Source: Arthrobacter sp. efr-133-TYG-118 (lineage in GTDB: Bacteria > Actinomycetota > Actinomycetes > Actinomycetales > Micrococcaceae). From it: a stretch of DNA of 64,000 nt. The DNA lies in contig NZ_JARVRH010000018.1 of NCBI RefSeq assembly GCF_030209755.1, positions 89,155-153,154 of the forward strand, read 5' to 3'. The position numbers and the translations under genes are program-made. Under the pieces are notes generated by a model, which searched no databases, had not been told where the DNA came from, and worked only from the letters and a program-made list of their open reading frames with translations. Of this stretch, positions 33,188-41,327 are shown piece after piece; position 1 is the stretch's first letter; each line of letters begins with the position of its first letter.

Positions 33188-35290
33188 ATGACCAGTACCG
33201 CAGTCGCTCCGGAAGCCACAACCGTTGAAACCGTGCCCAGTTTCGTCCAGGGCGAGTGGTGGACCCCGCGCGCCGACGCCTCCGCGGGCGTTCCCGTTCG
33301 CGACGCCAGCACAGGCGAGATCCTCGCAACGGTCAACACCGACGGACTGGACCTTGCCGGCGTCGTGAACTACGGCCGCACGGTGGGCCAGCGCGAGCTC
33401 GGCAAGCTCACCTTCCACCAGCGCGCCCTCAAGCTCAAGGAACTGGCCCAGTACCTGAACGGACGCCGCGAGGAGTTCTACACTTCGTCCTTCAAGACCG
33501 GCGCCACCAAGATCGACTCGATGGTGGACATCGACGGCGGCATCGGCGTGCTCTTCACTTTCGGTTCCAAGGGCCGCCGCGAACTGCCGAACTCGCAGGT
33601 TGTGGTGGACGGTCCCATGGAAGTTCTGTCCAAGGACGGTTCCTTCGCCGGCGAGCACATCTACACCCGCATCCCAGGCGTCGCGGCGCAGATCAACGCC
33701 TTCAACTTCCCCGTGTGGGGCATGCTCGAGAAGTTCGCGCCCGCATTCATCGCCGGCGTTCCCACCATCGTCAAGCCAGCCACCCCGACCGGCTACGTTG
33801 CCGCCGTCGTGGTTAAGGCAATCGTCGAGTCGGGCATCCTTCCGGAAGGCTCGCTGCAGCTCATCTCGGGATCTGCCCGCACCCTGCTGGACCACCTCGA
33901 CTACCGCGACCTTCTCGCCTTCACCGGCTCCGCCTCCACCGCGAACTCGCTGAAATCCCACGTCAACGTCGTACAGGGTGGCGTCCGGTTCACCTCCGAA
34001 ACGGACTCTCTCAACGCTGCCATCCTCGGACCCGACGCGGTGCCCGGCACGCCCGAGTTCGACGCTTTCATCAAGTCGGTCGTCACCGAAATGACCGTCA
34101 AGGCCGGCCAGAAGTGCACCTCGATCCGCCGCACCATCGTGCCCCAGGCCCTGGTGTCCGACGTCGTCTCCGCCATCGGCGCGCGCGTCGACGAGCGCGT
34201 TGTAGTCGGCGACCCCCGGGCAGGGGGCGTCACGATGGGCGCCCTCGCGTCGCTCGAGCAGCTTGCCGACGTTCGCGCCGCAGTGCAGTCAATGCTCGAC
34301 GCCGGGGGCGAGCTTGCGTACGGAACGCTCGATTCGCCGTCGGTCACCTCGCTCGACGGAACCGTGGGCGTCGTGGAGGACGGCGCGTTCATGTCGCCCG
34401 TCGTCCTGAGCTGGGCTGACGTTGACTCGGAAGCTGTCCACTCGCTCGAGGCCTTCGGTCCGGTATCGTCCGTGATCGGGTATGCGGACCTCGACGACGC
34501 CGTCCGCCTCGCCGCCCGGGGTGGCGGCTCCCTGGTGGCCTCAGTATGCACCAACGATCCTGCTGTCGCCCGGGAGTTGGTGACCGGAATCGCGGCGCAC
34601 CACGGCCGCGTCCTGATGCTCAACCGCGAGGACGCCCGGTCGTCAACCGGGCATGGTTCGCCCGTGCCGCACCTGGTCCACGGCGGGCCGGGCCGCGCCG
34701 GTGGCGGCGAGGAGCTCGGCGGCATCCGTTCCGTCATGCACCACATGCAGCGCACGGCCATCCAGGGCTCGCCGAACATGCTCACGGCCGTGACCGGCGT
34801 CTGGCACCCTGGCGCGGACCGCAACTTCACGGTGGAGACGGAAGGAACGCACCCGTTCCGTAAGTCGCTTGCGACTCTGCGGATCGGTGACGCCGTGCGC
34901 TCCGAACTGCGGCAGGTCACCCTGGAAGACATCACTGCCTTCGCCAACTCCACCGGCGACACCTTCTACGCTCACACCAACCAGGAAGCGGCCGAAGCCA
35001 ACCCGTTCTTCCCGGGAATCGTGGCGCACGGGTACCTGCTGCTCAGCTGGGCCGCGGGGCTGTTCGTGGAACCCGCGCCGGGCCCCGTCCTGGCCAACTA
35101 TGGCCTGGAGAACCTGCGCTTCATCACTCCCGTGGCCGCAGGAGATTCGATCCGCATCACGCTCACTGCCAAGAAGATCACGCCGCGCGAGACCGACGAA
35201 TACGGCGAAGTAGCCTGGGACGCCGTGCTGACCAACCAGAACGACGAAATCGTAGCCACCTACGACGTCCTGACTCTCGTTGAGAAGTAA
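33188..35290 (+). CDS. paaZ: Bifunctional ring-opening enzyme PaaZ (oxepin-CoA hydrolase / semialdehyde dehydrogenase)
   Basis: A 700-residue fusion. Residues about 1-535 are an aldehyde dehydrogenase with catalytic Cys310 in AGQKCTSIRR, Glu271 in FTSETDS and NAFNFPVWGMLEKFAPA near the cofactor site. Residues about 560-700 are a MaoC/hotdog hydratase, with DTFYAHTNQEAAEANPFF and AHGYLLLSWAAGLF. It opens the oxepin-CoA ring and oxidises the resulting aldehyde in the aerobic phenylacetate pathway. Normal size for the family. I start at ATG 33188 (GGAAGG upstream). It stands alone, but has its own PaaR-type operator. A 32-nt period array starts directly after its stop. Confidence 0.95.
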   Translation: MTSTAVAPEATTVETVPSFVQGEWWTPRADASAGVPVRDASTGEILATVNTDGLDLAGVVNYGRTVGQRELGKLTFHQRALKLKELAQYLNGRREEFYTSSFKTGATKIDSMVDIDGGIGVLFTFGSKGRRELPNSQVVVDGPMEVLSKDGSFAGEHIYTRIPGVAAQINAFNFPVWGMLEKFAPAFIAGVPTIVKPATPTGYVAAVVVKAIVESGILPEGSLQLISGSARTLLDHLDYRDLLAFTGSASTANSLKSHVNVVQGGVRFTSETDSLNAAILGPDAVPGTPEFDAFIKSVVTEMTVKAGQKCTSIRRTIVPQALVSDVVSAIGARVDERVVVGDPRAGGVTMGALASLEQLADVRAAVQSMLDAGGELAYGTLDSPSVTSLDGTVGVVEDGAFMSPVVLSWADVDSEAVHSLEAFGPVSSVIGYADLDDAVRLAARGGGSLVASVCTNDPAVARELVTGIAAHHGRVLMLNREDARSSTGHGSPVPHLVHGGPGRAGGGEELGGIRSVMHHMQRTAIQGSPNMLTAVTGVWHPGADRNFTVETEGTHPFRKSLATLRIGDAVRSELRQVTLEDITAFANSTGDTFYAHTNQEAAEANPFFPGIVAHGYLLLSWAAGLFVEPAPGPVLANYGLENLRFITPVAAGDSIRITLTAKKITPRETDEYGEVAWDAVLTNQNDEIVATYDVLTLVEK

Positions 35291-35371
35291 CGCTCGCTCA
35301 CTTATCTCGGCTTTCCTGCCGGCGCTCGCTCACTTATCTCGGGTTTCCTGCCGGCGCTCGCTCACTTATGT
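35291..35371 (+). repeat. 32-nt period array, locus 3 (three units)
   Basis: CGCTCGCTCACTTATCTCGG starts at 35291 and 35323 and a shorter unit (ending TTATGT) at 35355, all 32 bases apart; the spacer CTTTCCTGCCGG is also repeated. It begins immediately after the paaZ stop codon. Confidence 0.88.
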
Positions 35372-35381
35372 ACAGCATGCG

Positions 35382-35413
35382 CGGAACGCTCCCCATCGAT
35401 GGGGAGCGTTCCG
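35382..35413. terminator. Perfect 32-bp palindrome, likely bidirectional terminator
   Basis: CGGAACGCTCCCCATC (35382-35397) and GATGGGGAGCGTTCCG (35398-35413) are fully complementary. It lies between paaZ and the convergent GYD gene. There is no long T tract. Confidence 0.6.
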
Positions 35414-35454
35414 TGTCTGGGCTGGCGTGAATCCCTCGGGCCCCCTGGTTGGTT

Positions 35455-35775
35455 CTATTGCCCGGGGGCGCGGTATGCCGGCGTCTTCTTGGCGGCTTCG
35501 TCGAGATCCTCCACCGTCATGAGCGGCTTCAAATGCAGGCGCACTGCGCCTGTCGCATTGATCATGAGTGAGAGGGCGGCAGCGCTAGCTGCGTCCGGGA
35601 TTTCGAAGACCCCGACGACGTCGGTCTCGCCGAAAGCGTAGTAGAAACATTCGAGCGATCCGTCCACGGATTTGAGTGCATCGACCACAGCATCGCGGCG
35701 CTTGGTGCCGCCCTCGCGCAACAGCCCGTTGATTCCGTCGCCTACGTAGTTTGCTTCGAATAGATATTTGGTCAT
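35455..35775 (-). CDS. GYD domain protein
   Basis: A 106-residue GYD domain protein (alpha-beta barrel-like dimeric fold). It has KYLFEANYVGDGINGLLREG at the start, CFYYAFGETDVVGVFEIPD in the middle, and LHLKPLMTVEDLDEAAKK at the end, all typical. The function is unknown in general. ATG 35775 has a weak upstream site. It converges with paaZ and is divergent from the VOC gene at 35986. The 210 bases between the two starts hold one single copy of the GCTCGCTCAC motif (35921-35931) and no other feature that I see. Confidence 0.85.
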   Translation of the reverse strand: MTKYLFEANYVGDGINGLLREGGTKRRDAVVDALKSVDGSLECFYYAFGETDVVGVFEIPDAASAAALSLMINATGAVRLHLKPLMTVEDLDEAAKKTPAYRAPGQ

Positions 35776-35985
35776 TGTCTTCCCGTCCCGTGATGTCCAG
35801 GACTCGGGCCTCCTAAGGTGCTCCCATCACCCGTTGAGGGAAAGGTCCCGGAGTTGTTCCCCTGCGAGGGGCTGTGCACATATTAGGCCGAGGTCGTCGC
35901 CCTGACAACGGTCTAGGCTAACGCTCGCTCACAAGATCTTTCCGATCCCGCCCGGCGTAAGATTTTTTGCGTAGGAGGTGGCGAA

Positions 35986-36393
35986 ATGAACCTAGCACTC
36001 AGGACAGCCACAACCGTCTTGCCCGTCGACGACGTAGCCCGAGCCCGTAGCTTTTACGCAGAGAAACTCGGCCTACCTCATCGCGGCATGACCTGGGATG
36101 GAAATGATTTGTTCGGCATCGACGGCGGTCCCATGCTGCAGTTGATGCCCATCAAGGACGGCATGCACTCATCGCACACTGCCCTTTCCTTTGAAGTCAG
36201 TGATATCGAGCGGACAGTCGACGAAATGGAGGCGAGCGGCGTCGAATTCCGGGATTACGACCTCCCGGATCTCAAGACAGAACACCACATTTGTACCACC
36301 GACGCCGACCGTTGCGCATGGTTCATGGACACGGAAAACAACATCCTCTGCGTCCATGAAAGCCTGGGGATCCAGGCCGAATACCAGCTTTGA
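35986..36393 (+). CDS. VOC family protein (glyoxalase-like)
   Basis: A 135-residue protein. The first half starts ATTVLPVDDVARARSFYAEK, the second half contains HTALSFEVSDIERTVDEMEA and NILCVHESLG, the two-module VOC fold. Metal ligand-like residues (His in HRGMTWDGN or HSSHT, Glu in NNILC) are partly present. It may be a small-molecule lyase or binding protein; no context suggests a substrate. ATG 35986 is preceded by a strong TAGGAGGTGGCGAA site. It is a single gene. Confidence 0.85.
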   Translation: MNLALRTATTVLPVDDVARARSFYAEKLGLPHRGMTWDGNDLFGIDGGPMLQLMPIKDGMHSSHTALSFEVSDIERTVDEMEASGVEFRDYDLPDLKTEHHICTTDADRCAWFMDTENNILCVHESLGIQAEYQL

Positions 36394-36423
36394 TCGGCTG
36401 AAAAGCACTCGCGAACACCACCC

Positions 36424-36459
36424 AGAACGCTCTCTCACTTATTAGTGAGAGAGCGTTCT
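36424..36459. terminator. Palindromic hairpin built on the 32-nt repeat unit
   Basis: AGAACGCTCTCTCAC (36424-36438) and GTGAGAGAGCGTTCT (36445-36459) pair perfectly with loop TTATTA. It lies 30 bases after the VOC stop. The GTGAGAG of its right arm is exactly 32 bases before the next GTGAGCG unit. Confidence 0.7.
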
Positions 36460-36530
36460 GTCAATTGGCCGTATATGTGAGCGGGCGTTGGGGGAAAGGC
36501 GCCCATATGTGAGCGGGCGTTGGGGGAAGG
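36445..36530 (-). repeat. 32-nt period array, locus 4 (opposite orientation)
   Basis: GTGAG(A/C)G starts at 36445, 36477 and 36509, all 32 bases apart. The last two units share ATATGTGAGCGGGCGTTGGG. It lies between the convergent VOC and paaR-like genes. Confidence 0.85.
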
Positions 36531-36579
36531 ATCGGGGGGAAGGATCGGGGGGAAGGAGAGGTCGCGGGGAGAACGGGGG

Positions 36580-37191
36580 CTACGCCGATGCGTGGAGGCC
36601 GTCGAACGCCATGGTGATGACGTCGTCGGCCAGGCGCTGCGGGGAGAGCGAGCCGCCCGGTTTGTACCACTCCACGATCGAGTTGATGGTGCCGAACAGG
36701 AGCCGGGTCACGGTGCGGGGGTCGATGTCCTGGCGCAGGGTGCCTTCTTCGCGGGCGGCCGAGATCAGCGCGGCCACCTTGTGGTCGAAGGCACGACGAC
36801 GTTCCAGGGCATCGCGCTCGATGTCGGTGTTGCCGCGGAGCCGCAGGAGCAGCGTGACGAACGGAAGCCGGTCCACCAGCACGGCGATGGTCTGCCGCAG
36901 GACAAACTCAAGCCGGGAATCAGCAGGACCAGACAGCGCCTCGGGCTGTTCCAGGATGGCCTCGAGCCCACCGAGTGCGTGCTCCAGGGCGAGCTTCAGG
37001 AGGTCGCCCTTGGACGGCACATGGTGGTAGATGGCCGACTTTGAGATCCCGAGGTTTTCGGCCAGAATGCCCATGGACGTGGCGTCGTAACCGTGGCGGT
37101 TGAAGACGTCGACGGCGATGAGCAGCACTGATTGCTGGTCGTATCCGGGGCGTCCCCGCTTGGTTGCTGTTTCACTAGGCATGCTGGCCAT
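36580..37191 (-). CDS. TetR family regulator, probable PaaR
   Basis: A 203-residue TetR repressor. The N-terminal helix-turn-helix is GILAENLGISKSAIYHHVPS (about residues 41-60). The C-terminal domain has WYKPGGSLSPQRLADDVI at the end, common to the TetR regulators adjacent to paaK in actinobacteria. It probably responds to phenylacetyl-CoA and controls the operators at 19895, 33113, 37200 and 39101. Start: ATG 37191, with a second ATG at 37182. A candidate operator lies within 10-25 bases upstream of the start, fitting autoregulation. It is the third gene of the paaI-paaK-paaR cluster. Confidence 0.88.
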   Translation of the reverse strand: MASMPSETATKRGRPGYDQQSVLLIAVDVFNRHGYDATSMGILAENLGISKSAIYHHVPSKGDLLKLALEHALGGLEAILEQPEALSGPADSRLEFVLRQTIAVLVDRLPFVTLLLRLRGNTDIERDALERRRAFDHKVAALISAAREEGTLRQDIDPRTVTRLLFGTINSIVEWYKPGGSLSPQRLADDVITMAFDGLHASA

Positions 37192-37199
37192 TTTCTCAT

Positions 37200-37215
37200 G
37201 AACGGTCGGTTGATT
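37200..37215. promoter_or_regulatory. Candidate PaaR operator O3 before the tetR gene
   Basis: GAACGGTCGGTTGATT shares GAACGGTCGGT with O1. It lies between the paaK stop (37236) and the regulator start (37191). Confidence 0.62.
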
Positions 37216-37235
37216 CGTGTACGCGCGGGGTCACG

Positions 37236-38588
37236 TTACCTCTTGGGTCGCATGTCGTAGACACGGCGCAGTTTGCCGTTGGAGCGCTCAAGCGAACCCG
37301 GCTCCACAACGTCCACGACGCACGAAGAACCCACGTGGATCTTGATCTGCTCGCGCAAGGCGTGTGCCGCCGTCGTGCCCGCCTCGATGGAAACGTTCTC
37401 GCGCCGCTCGATCTTGACCGTCAGCGAATCCATGCGCTTGCCCTCGGGGCGGGTGAGTTCGAGCTGGAAGTGCGGGCTGAGCTCGGGGATGCGCAGGGCG
37501 ATTTCCTCGATCTGCGAGGGGAAGAGGTTCACGCCGCGCAGGATGATCATGTCGTCGCTGCGTCCGGTGATGCGGCCCATGCGGCGGTGCGCGGGGCGGG
37601 CGGTGCCGGGCAGCAGGCGGGTGAGGTCCTTCGTACGGTACCGGATGATCGGCAGCGCTTCCTTGGTGAGCGAGGTGAAGACAAGTTCTCCCGGCTCGCC
37701 GTCGGCCAGTACGGCACTTTCCCCGCGGGAGGGATCGAACGGATCGATGATCTCGGGGCGGAAGTGGTCTTCCCAGATGTGGCAGCCGTCCTGGGTCTCC
37801 ACGGCCTCGCCAGCAACGCCCGGGCCCATGACCTCGGATAGCCCGTAGATGTCGCAGGCCTTGATGTTCATGGTGGTCTCGAGCTCGTGCCGCATTTCCT
37901 CGGTCCACGGTTCTGCGCCGAGCACCGCGTATTTGAGCGAGGTCGACGCCGGATCGACACCCATGTGCGCCATCGCGTCGGCGATTGTGAGGAGGTAAGT
38001 GGGGGTCGCCAGGATGGCGTCCGGCTTGAAGTCCTGGATCAGCTGGATCTGGCGTTCGGTCTGGCCGCCGGACATCGGGATGACAGTGCACCCCAACGCT
38101 TCGGCACCCGCGTGGGCGCCCAGACCGCCGGTGAACAGGCCGTAGCCGTAGGCGTTGTGGACCTTCATGCCGGGGCGGACTCCGGATGCCCGGAGCGAGC
38201 GGGCCACCAGGGTGGCCCAGTTGGCGAGGTCGTTTTTGGTGTACCCGACGACCGTCGGCCGGCCTGTGGTGCCGGAGCTCGCGTGGATGCGGGCTACTTC
38301 GTCCTGCGGCACGGCGAACATGCCGAAGGGGTATTCCTGGCGGAGGTCTTCCTTGGTGGTGTATGGGAACTTGCCGAGATCGGACAGTTCGCGGAGATCG
38401 GAGGGGTGGACGCCGGCGTCGTCGAACTTGCGCTTGTACAGCGGCACGCGATTGTAGGCGTAGGCCACGGTGTGTTGGAGGCGGCTGAGCTGCAGGGCCT
38501 CGAGCTCGTCGCGGGAAATGGTTTCTTCGCGGTCCAGCTGTGCGGTGTTAAGCGGTGCGTCGGGAGCGGCGACGGTGTTCTGTGTCAT
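37236..38588 (-). CDS. paaK: Phenylacetate-CoA ligase PaaK
   Basis: A 450-residue AMP-forming ligase which activates phenylacetate to phenylacetyl-CoA, the first step of the pathway. The P-loop is IHASSGTTGRPTVVGYT (about residues 95-111). Also present are NAYGYGLFTGGLGAHAGAE, CDIYGLSEVMGPGVAGE and the DDMIILRGVNLFPSQIEE motif (about 330-347). The length and the short C-terminal domain are normal for PaaK. I start at ATG 38588 (GGAAGACC site); a longer frame starts at 38627. It lies 7 bases after paaI and 45 bases before the TetR gene. Confidence 0.96.
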   Translation of the reverse strand: MTQNTVAAPDAPLNTAQLDREETISRDELEALQLSRLQHTVAYAYNRVPLYKRKFDDAGVHPSDLRELSDLGKFPYTTKEDLRQEYPFGMFAVPQDEVARIHASSGTTGRPTVVGYTKNDLANWATLVARSLRASGVRPGMKVHNAYGYGLFTGGLGAHAGAEALGCTVIPMSGGQTERQIQLIQDFKPDAILATPTYLLTIADAMAHMGVDPASTSLKYAVLGAEPWTEEMRHELETTMNIKACDIYGLSEVMGPGVAGEAVETQDGCHIWEDHFRPEIIDPFDPSRGESAVLADGEPGELVFTSLTKEALPIIRYRTKDLTRLLPGTARPAHRRMGRITGRSDDMIILRGVNLFPSQIEEIALRIPELSPHFQLELTRPEGKRMDSLTVKIERRENVSIEAGTTAAHALREQIKIHVGSSCVVDVVEPGSLERSNGKLRRVYDMRPKR

Positions 38589-38595
38589 GGTCTTC

Positions 38596-39078
38596 CTACT
38601 TCTTGGAGATGGTGCGGCTGCGGCCACGGAACTCGGCGATGAGCTCGCCGTAGCTGCCCGGATCCTCGGGCGAGCCGACGACGGCAGGTTCGTTTGCGTC
38701 GGCCGCGAAGATCTGGATGTCGTACAGGCCGCTGCGGCCGTTGTTGGCGCGACGGTTCGCGACGGCGGTGATCACCTGGCCTTGATAGGCCGGCTTGAGG
38801 AAGTTGATGTCGACGCCGGCGGCGACGGTTATGGTGTCAGCTTCCGACGGCGAGGGGTTGGCCGGGTTGCACGCGAGGGCGAACGCTGAGTCCGCGAAGG
38901 CGAAGATCATTCCGCCGTGGGCCATTCCGAAGCCGTTGAGCATTTCCTGCCGGAGCTTCATGCGGACGGTGGCGTGGCCGTCGTCGACCTTGAGCACTTC
39001 CAGGCCCATCCACTCGGAGGCGTAGTCGTTCTTGAGGATCTGGTGCTGCGCTGCGCCAGAAAGGGTGGTCTCAACCAT
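38596..39078 (-). CDS. paaI: Hydroxyphenylacetyl-CoA thioesterase PaaI
   Basis: A 160-residue hotdog-fold thioesterase. The family motif is LNGFGMAHGGMIFAFADSAF (about residues 47-66), with catalytic acid in the ADSAFALAC helix. PaaI removes CoA from dead-end phenylacetyl-CoA derivatives and so prevents loss of CoA. It is the first gene of paaI-paaK-tetR on the minus strand. A 22-bp palindromic operator lies 23 bases before its ATG. The full length is normal. Confidence 0.93.
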   Translation of the reverse strand: MVETTLSGAAQHQILKNDYASEWMGLEVLKVDDGHATVRMKLRQEMLNGFGMAHGGMIFAFADSAFALACNPANPSPSEADTITVAAGVDINFLKPAYQGQVITAVANRRANNGRSGLYDIQIFAADANEPAVVGSPEDPGSYGELIAEFRGRSRTISKK

Positions 39079-39100
39079 GCGTCATTGCCTCCAGCTTTAT

Positions 39101-39122
39101 TTACCGAATGTTCATTAGGTAA
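39101..39122. promoter_or_regulatory. Candidate PaaR operator O4 before paaI
   Basis: TTACCGAATGT and TCATTAGGTAA form a 22-bp imperfect palindrome with 9 of 11 matches, the same length and TTACCGAA start as O2 at 33113-33134. Confidence 0.72.
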
Positions 39123-39207
39123 TCCCAGTTTGCTTGAACTGTCAAGAGGGGACCGCTCGGCGGGACGGAGCAATCGATGCATTAGGAGCGCGTAGTAGCC
39201 TCGAAGA

Positions 39208-39762
39208 ATGCCGCTTATCGACCTTCCCATCCGGACTCCGAGGCTTGTCCTGCGCAGATTCGAGGCCACCGACCTGGAGCGATTCCACGCCTACCAGTCA
39301 TTGCCGGAGACTGCGCGATTCCTGCTCCGGCAGGAGTTGACCCTGACCCAGTCCATGGAAGCGCTGGGCCGCTACGCCAACTTCACCTTCGAGCAAGAGG
39401 GCGACTGGGTGTGCCTCGCCATCGAGCGTGCGGACTCCCCGGGGTTGCTCGGCGAAGTGGTCCTCAAGTGGCTGCCGGGCACGGGGCAGGCCGAAATCGG
39501 CTGGATCCTGGCGCCGGAAAGCCGAGGCCAGGGCTACGCCGCCGAGGCAGCCGAGGCCGTGCTCCGACTGGGCTTCGAGACCCTCATGTTCCACCGGATC
39601 GACGCCAAGCTGGATGCCCTGAACACCTCGTCGTCGGGATTGTGCGAGCGGCTTGGGATGCGCCGCGAAGCCGAGCTCGTGGACAACTGGCACTACAAGG
39701 GCCAATGGTCCACCGAAGTCATCTACGCCATGCTCGACTCCGAGTGGCGCGCCCGGAAATAG
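39208..39762 (+). CDS. GNAT family N-acetyltransferase
   Basis: A 184-residue acetyltransferase of the RimJ type. It begins LPIRTPRLVLRRFEATDLER. The acetyl-CoA binding loop is WILAPESRGQGYAAEAAEAV (about residues 95-114), with R-G-Q-G-Y intact. Then come FHRIDAKLDALNTSSSGLCER and the usual C-terminal strand. It resembles proteins that acetylate ribosomal or other proteins, substrate unknown. The gene is divergent from paaI and shares the region containing O4, but does not look related to phenylacetate metabolism. Confidence 0.89.
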   Translation: MPLIDLPIRTPRLVLRRFEATDLERFHAYQSLPETARFLLRQELTLTQSMEALGRYANFTFEQEGDWVCLAIERADSPGLLGEVVLKWLPGTGQAEIGWILAPESRGQGYAAEAAEAVLRLGFETLMFHRIDAKLDALNTSSSGLCERLGMRREAELVDNWHYKGQWSTEVIYAMLDSEWRARK

Positions 39763-39815
39763 CCCCCGCAGCGCGGCGACCCCCGCCCGTGGGGGCAATG
39801 GATGCTACTTGAACT

Positions 39816-40295
39816 TCAGAGGGTGCTTAGGGTCTCCACGAGCTGCGCGGCGTAAGTCTCAGCGCGACGCACCGACGGCTCCGAGTACGCCCCGGTGACG
39901 TCCAGCAGATTGAGGCAGCCGAGGAATCGACCGTTGTCGACGATCACGGCGTTGATAGCAGCGCCGAGATTGAGCGCGCCGAGGACATCCTGGTGTTCGA
40001 AAGCATCCGAATCGATGGCTCCTTGGTCCGAAGCGAGGAATGATTCCTGGTGTGCGACGCAGTGTTGGAGCCAGTCCTCGCCCAGTTCGCTTGAGATCCC
40101 ACCCACCCGGTAGAGCTCCGGCATAGTGGAAAACACCCGGACCAGGTCCCCGGTCCCAGGACGCCAGAGGGAGATGGTTGTCAGCAATGCCCCCACGTCT
40201 GCTGTGACCGAGGCGGCGATGTCGGCCAGCTTGGCGGAAGCGTCTGCAGTGAGGGGAATCTCAACGTATTCCTCTTCGAAGTGGGGGACAGTCAC
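39816..40295 (-). CDS. GAF-domain protein, translationally coupled to the EamA transporter
   Basis: A 159-residue protein which looks like a single GAF domain. The fold pattern is visible as SVTADVGALLTTISLWRPGT, then EDWLQHCVAHQESFLASD, and a last helix beginning SEPSVRRAETYAAQLVET. No kinase or DNA-binding part is present. GAF domains bind small molecules or cyclic nucleotides, ligand unknown. I start at GTG 40295, which overlaps the transporter stop as GTGA (40292-40295), so both are made from one message. It could sense the transported compound; this is inference. Confidence 0.75.
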   Translation of the reverse strand: MTVPHFEEEYVEIPLTADASAKLADIAASVTADVGALLTTISLWRPGTGDLVRVFSTMPELYRVGGISSELGEDWLQHCVAHQESFLASDQGAIDSDAFEHQDVLGALNLGAAINAVIVDNGRFLGCLNLLDVTGAYSEPSVRRAETYAAQLVETLSTL

Positions 40296-41185
40296 GGCGC
40301 GGGCTCCAGTTCTTTCTCGGGTGCGATGGATGCTGTCGCCCGGGTGAGCAAGATGACGCCGGCCAGCGCGGCCGCGCCCCCGAGCATGGACGCGATACTG
40401 GGAACTTCGCCCAGCAGAATCCACCCGAGCAACAGGGAAAGTACTGGCACGACGTAGAGGAGCGAACCGCCCTCTGCCACGCTCGTCCGCGACAGCGAGA
40501 CGTTCCAGAAACCGTAGGCCACCACCGTGCAGATCACCACGAGCACGGCCAATGCCAGCCAAACGGTCCATGTGAACCCAGCCGGCGCCACCGCGAATCG
40601 GGCGGTCGGCAACGTGGCCGCTCCGCCGATAAGGGATCCCCAGAAGACCACTTCGAGCGGAGGGACGCGTGCCAACAGGGGCTGTTGGACGATGAGGAAT
40701 GCCGACAGGAGAAGGGCGGCTGCCACGATGTACAAGGCGTCGCCGTTGAAGCCGACCGCCACGGAATCGCCCAGCGTAATGACTACGACGCCTGCCACGG
40801 CAAGCAGCATGCCCCAGTAGCCCAGGCGGGACGTCCTCTCCCGCAGCATGAGATGGCCGAGGACGAACGCGAAAACGGGCGAGATATTCAGCAGGAGGCT
40901 TGTTGTTCCAGCTGGAACCGTCGTCTGCCCCAGATTCAGGAGTAGGCCGAAGCCTGCATACCCCAATACTCCCGCAACCAGCATCCTCGGAATGTCACGA
41001 CCCCGCAGCGTAAGTCGCTGCCGCCGGACCAGCACGACCAGGCCAAGCACGACGGCGGCACCCAAGTAGCGCAGCGGCGTCAGGTCCTGCGGGTCTATCA
41101 CTTTCAGGGCCTCGCGGGTCGCCACGTACGTGGGCGCGGAAGACAGCACCATCAGCACATCTGGTCTTCGGTACCATCCGGTCAC
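40292..41185 (-). CDS. EamA family (DMT) transporter
   Basis: A 297-residue transporter with ten predicted helices in two EamA repeats. The first half contains LNLGQTTVPAGTTSLLLNIS and VFAFVLGHLMLRERTS, the second half SVAEGGSLLYVVPVLSLLLG and LGEVPSIASMLGGAAALAG, which is the usual duplicated pattern. Drug/metabolite transporters of this class export amino acids or metabolites; the substrate is unknown. It starts at GTG 41185. It is divergent from the peptide ABC operon at 41328. Confidence 0.9.
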   Translation of the reverse strand: MTGWYRRPDVLMVLSSAPTYVATREALKVIDPQDLTPLRYLGAAVVLGLVVLVRRQRLTLRGRDIPRMLVAGVLGYAGFGLLLNLGQTTVPAGTTSLLLNISPVFAFVLGHLMLRERTSRLGYWGMLLAVAGVVVITLGDSVAVGFNGDALYIVAAALLLSAFLIVQQPLLARVPPLEVVFWGSLIGGAATLPTARFAVAPAGFTWTVWLALAVLVVICTVVAYGFWNVSLSRTSVAEGGSLLYVVPVLSLLLGWILLGEVPSIASMLGGAAALAGVILLTRATASIAPEKELEPAP

Positions 41186-41267
41186 AATGGGGGCCTTCCC
41201 GGTGAAACGGCCCTTTGTTTCAGGGCGGTTAAATTATTCGGAGAACTATTGCTCTCTCAGACGATTT

Positions 41268-41286
41268 ATTCGTACAGTACATGAAT
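41268..41286. promoter_or_regulatory. Possible operator in the divergent region before the peptide ABC operon
   Basis: ATTCGTACAGTACATGAAT is an imperfect palindrome (ATTC...GTAC-A-GTAC...GAAT) 42 bases before the binding-protein start. It may be the site of the TetR regulator encoded at 48801, but only one copy is seen. Confidence 0.3.
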
Positions 41287-41327
41287 TAGATCGTTCGCGG
41301 AAGAAATAAAGATAAGGATTCGGCACC

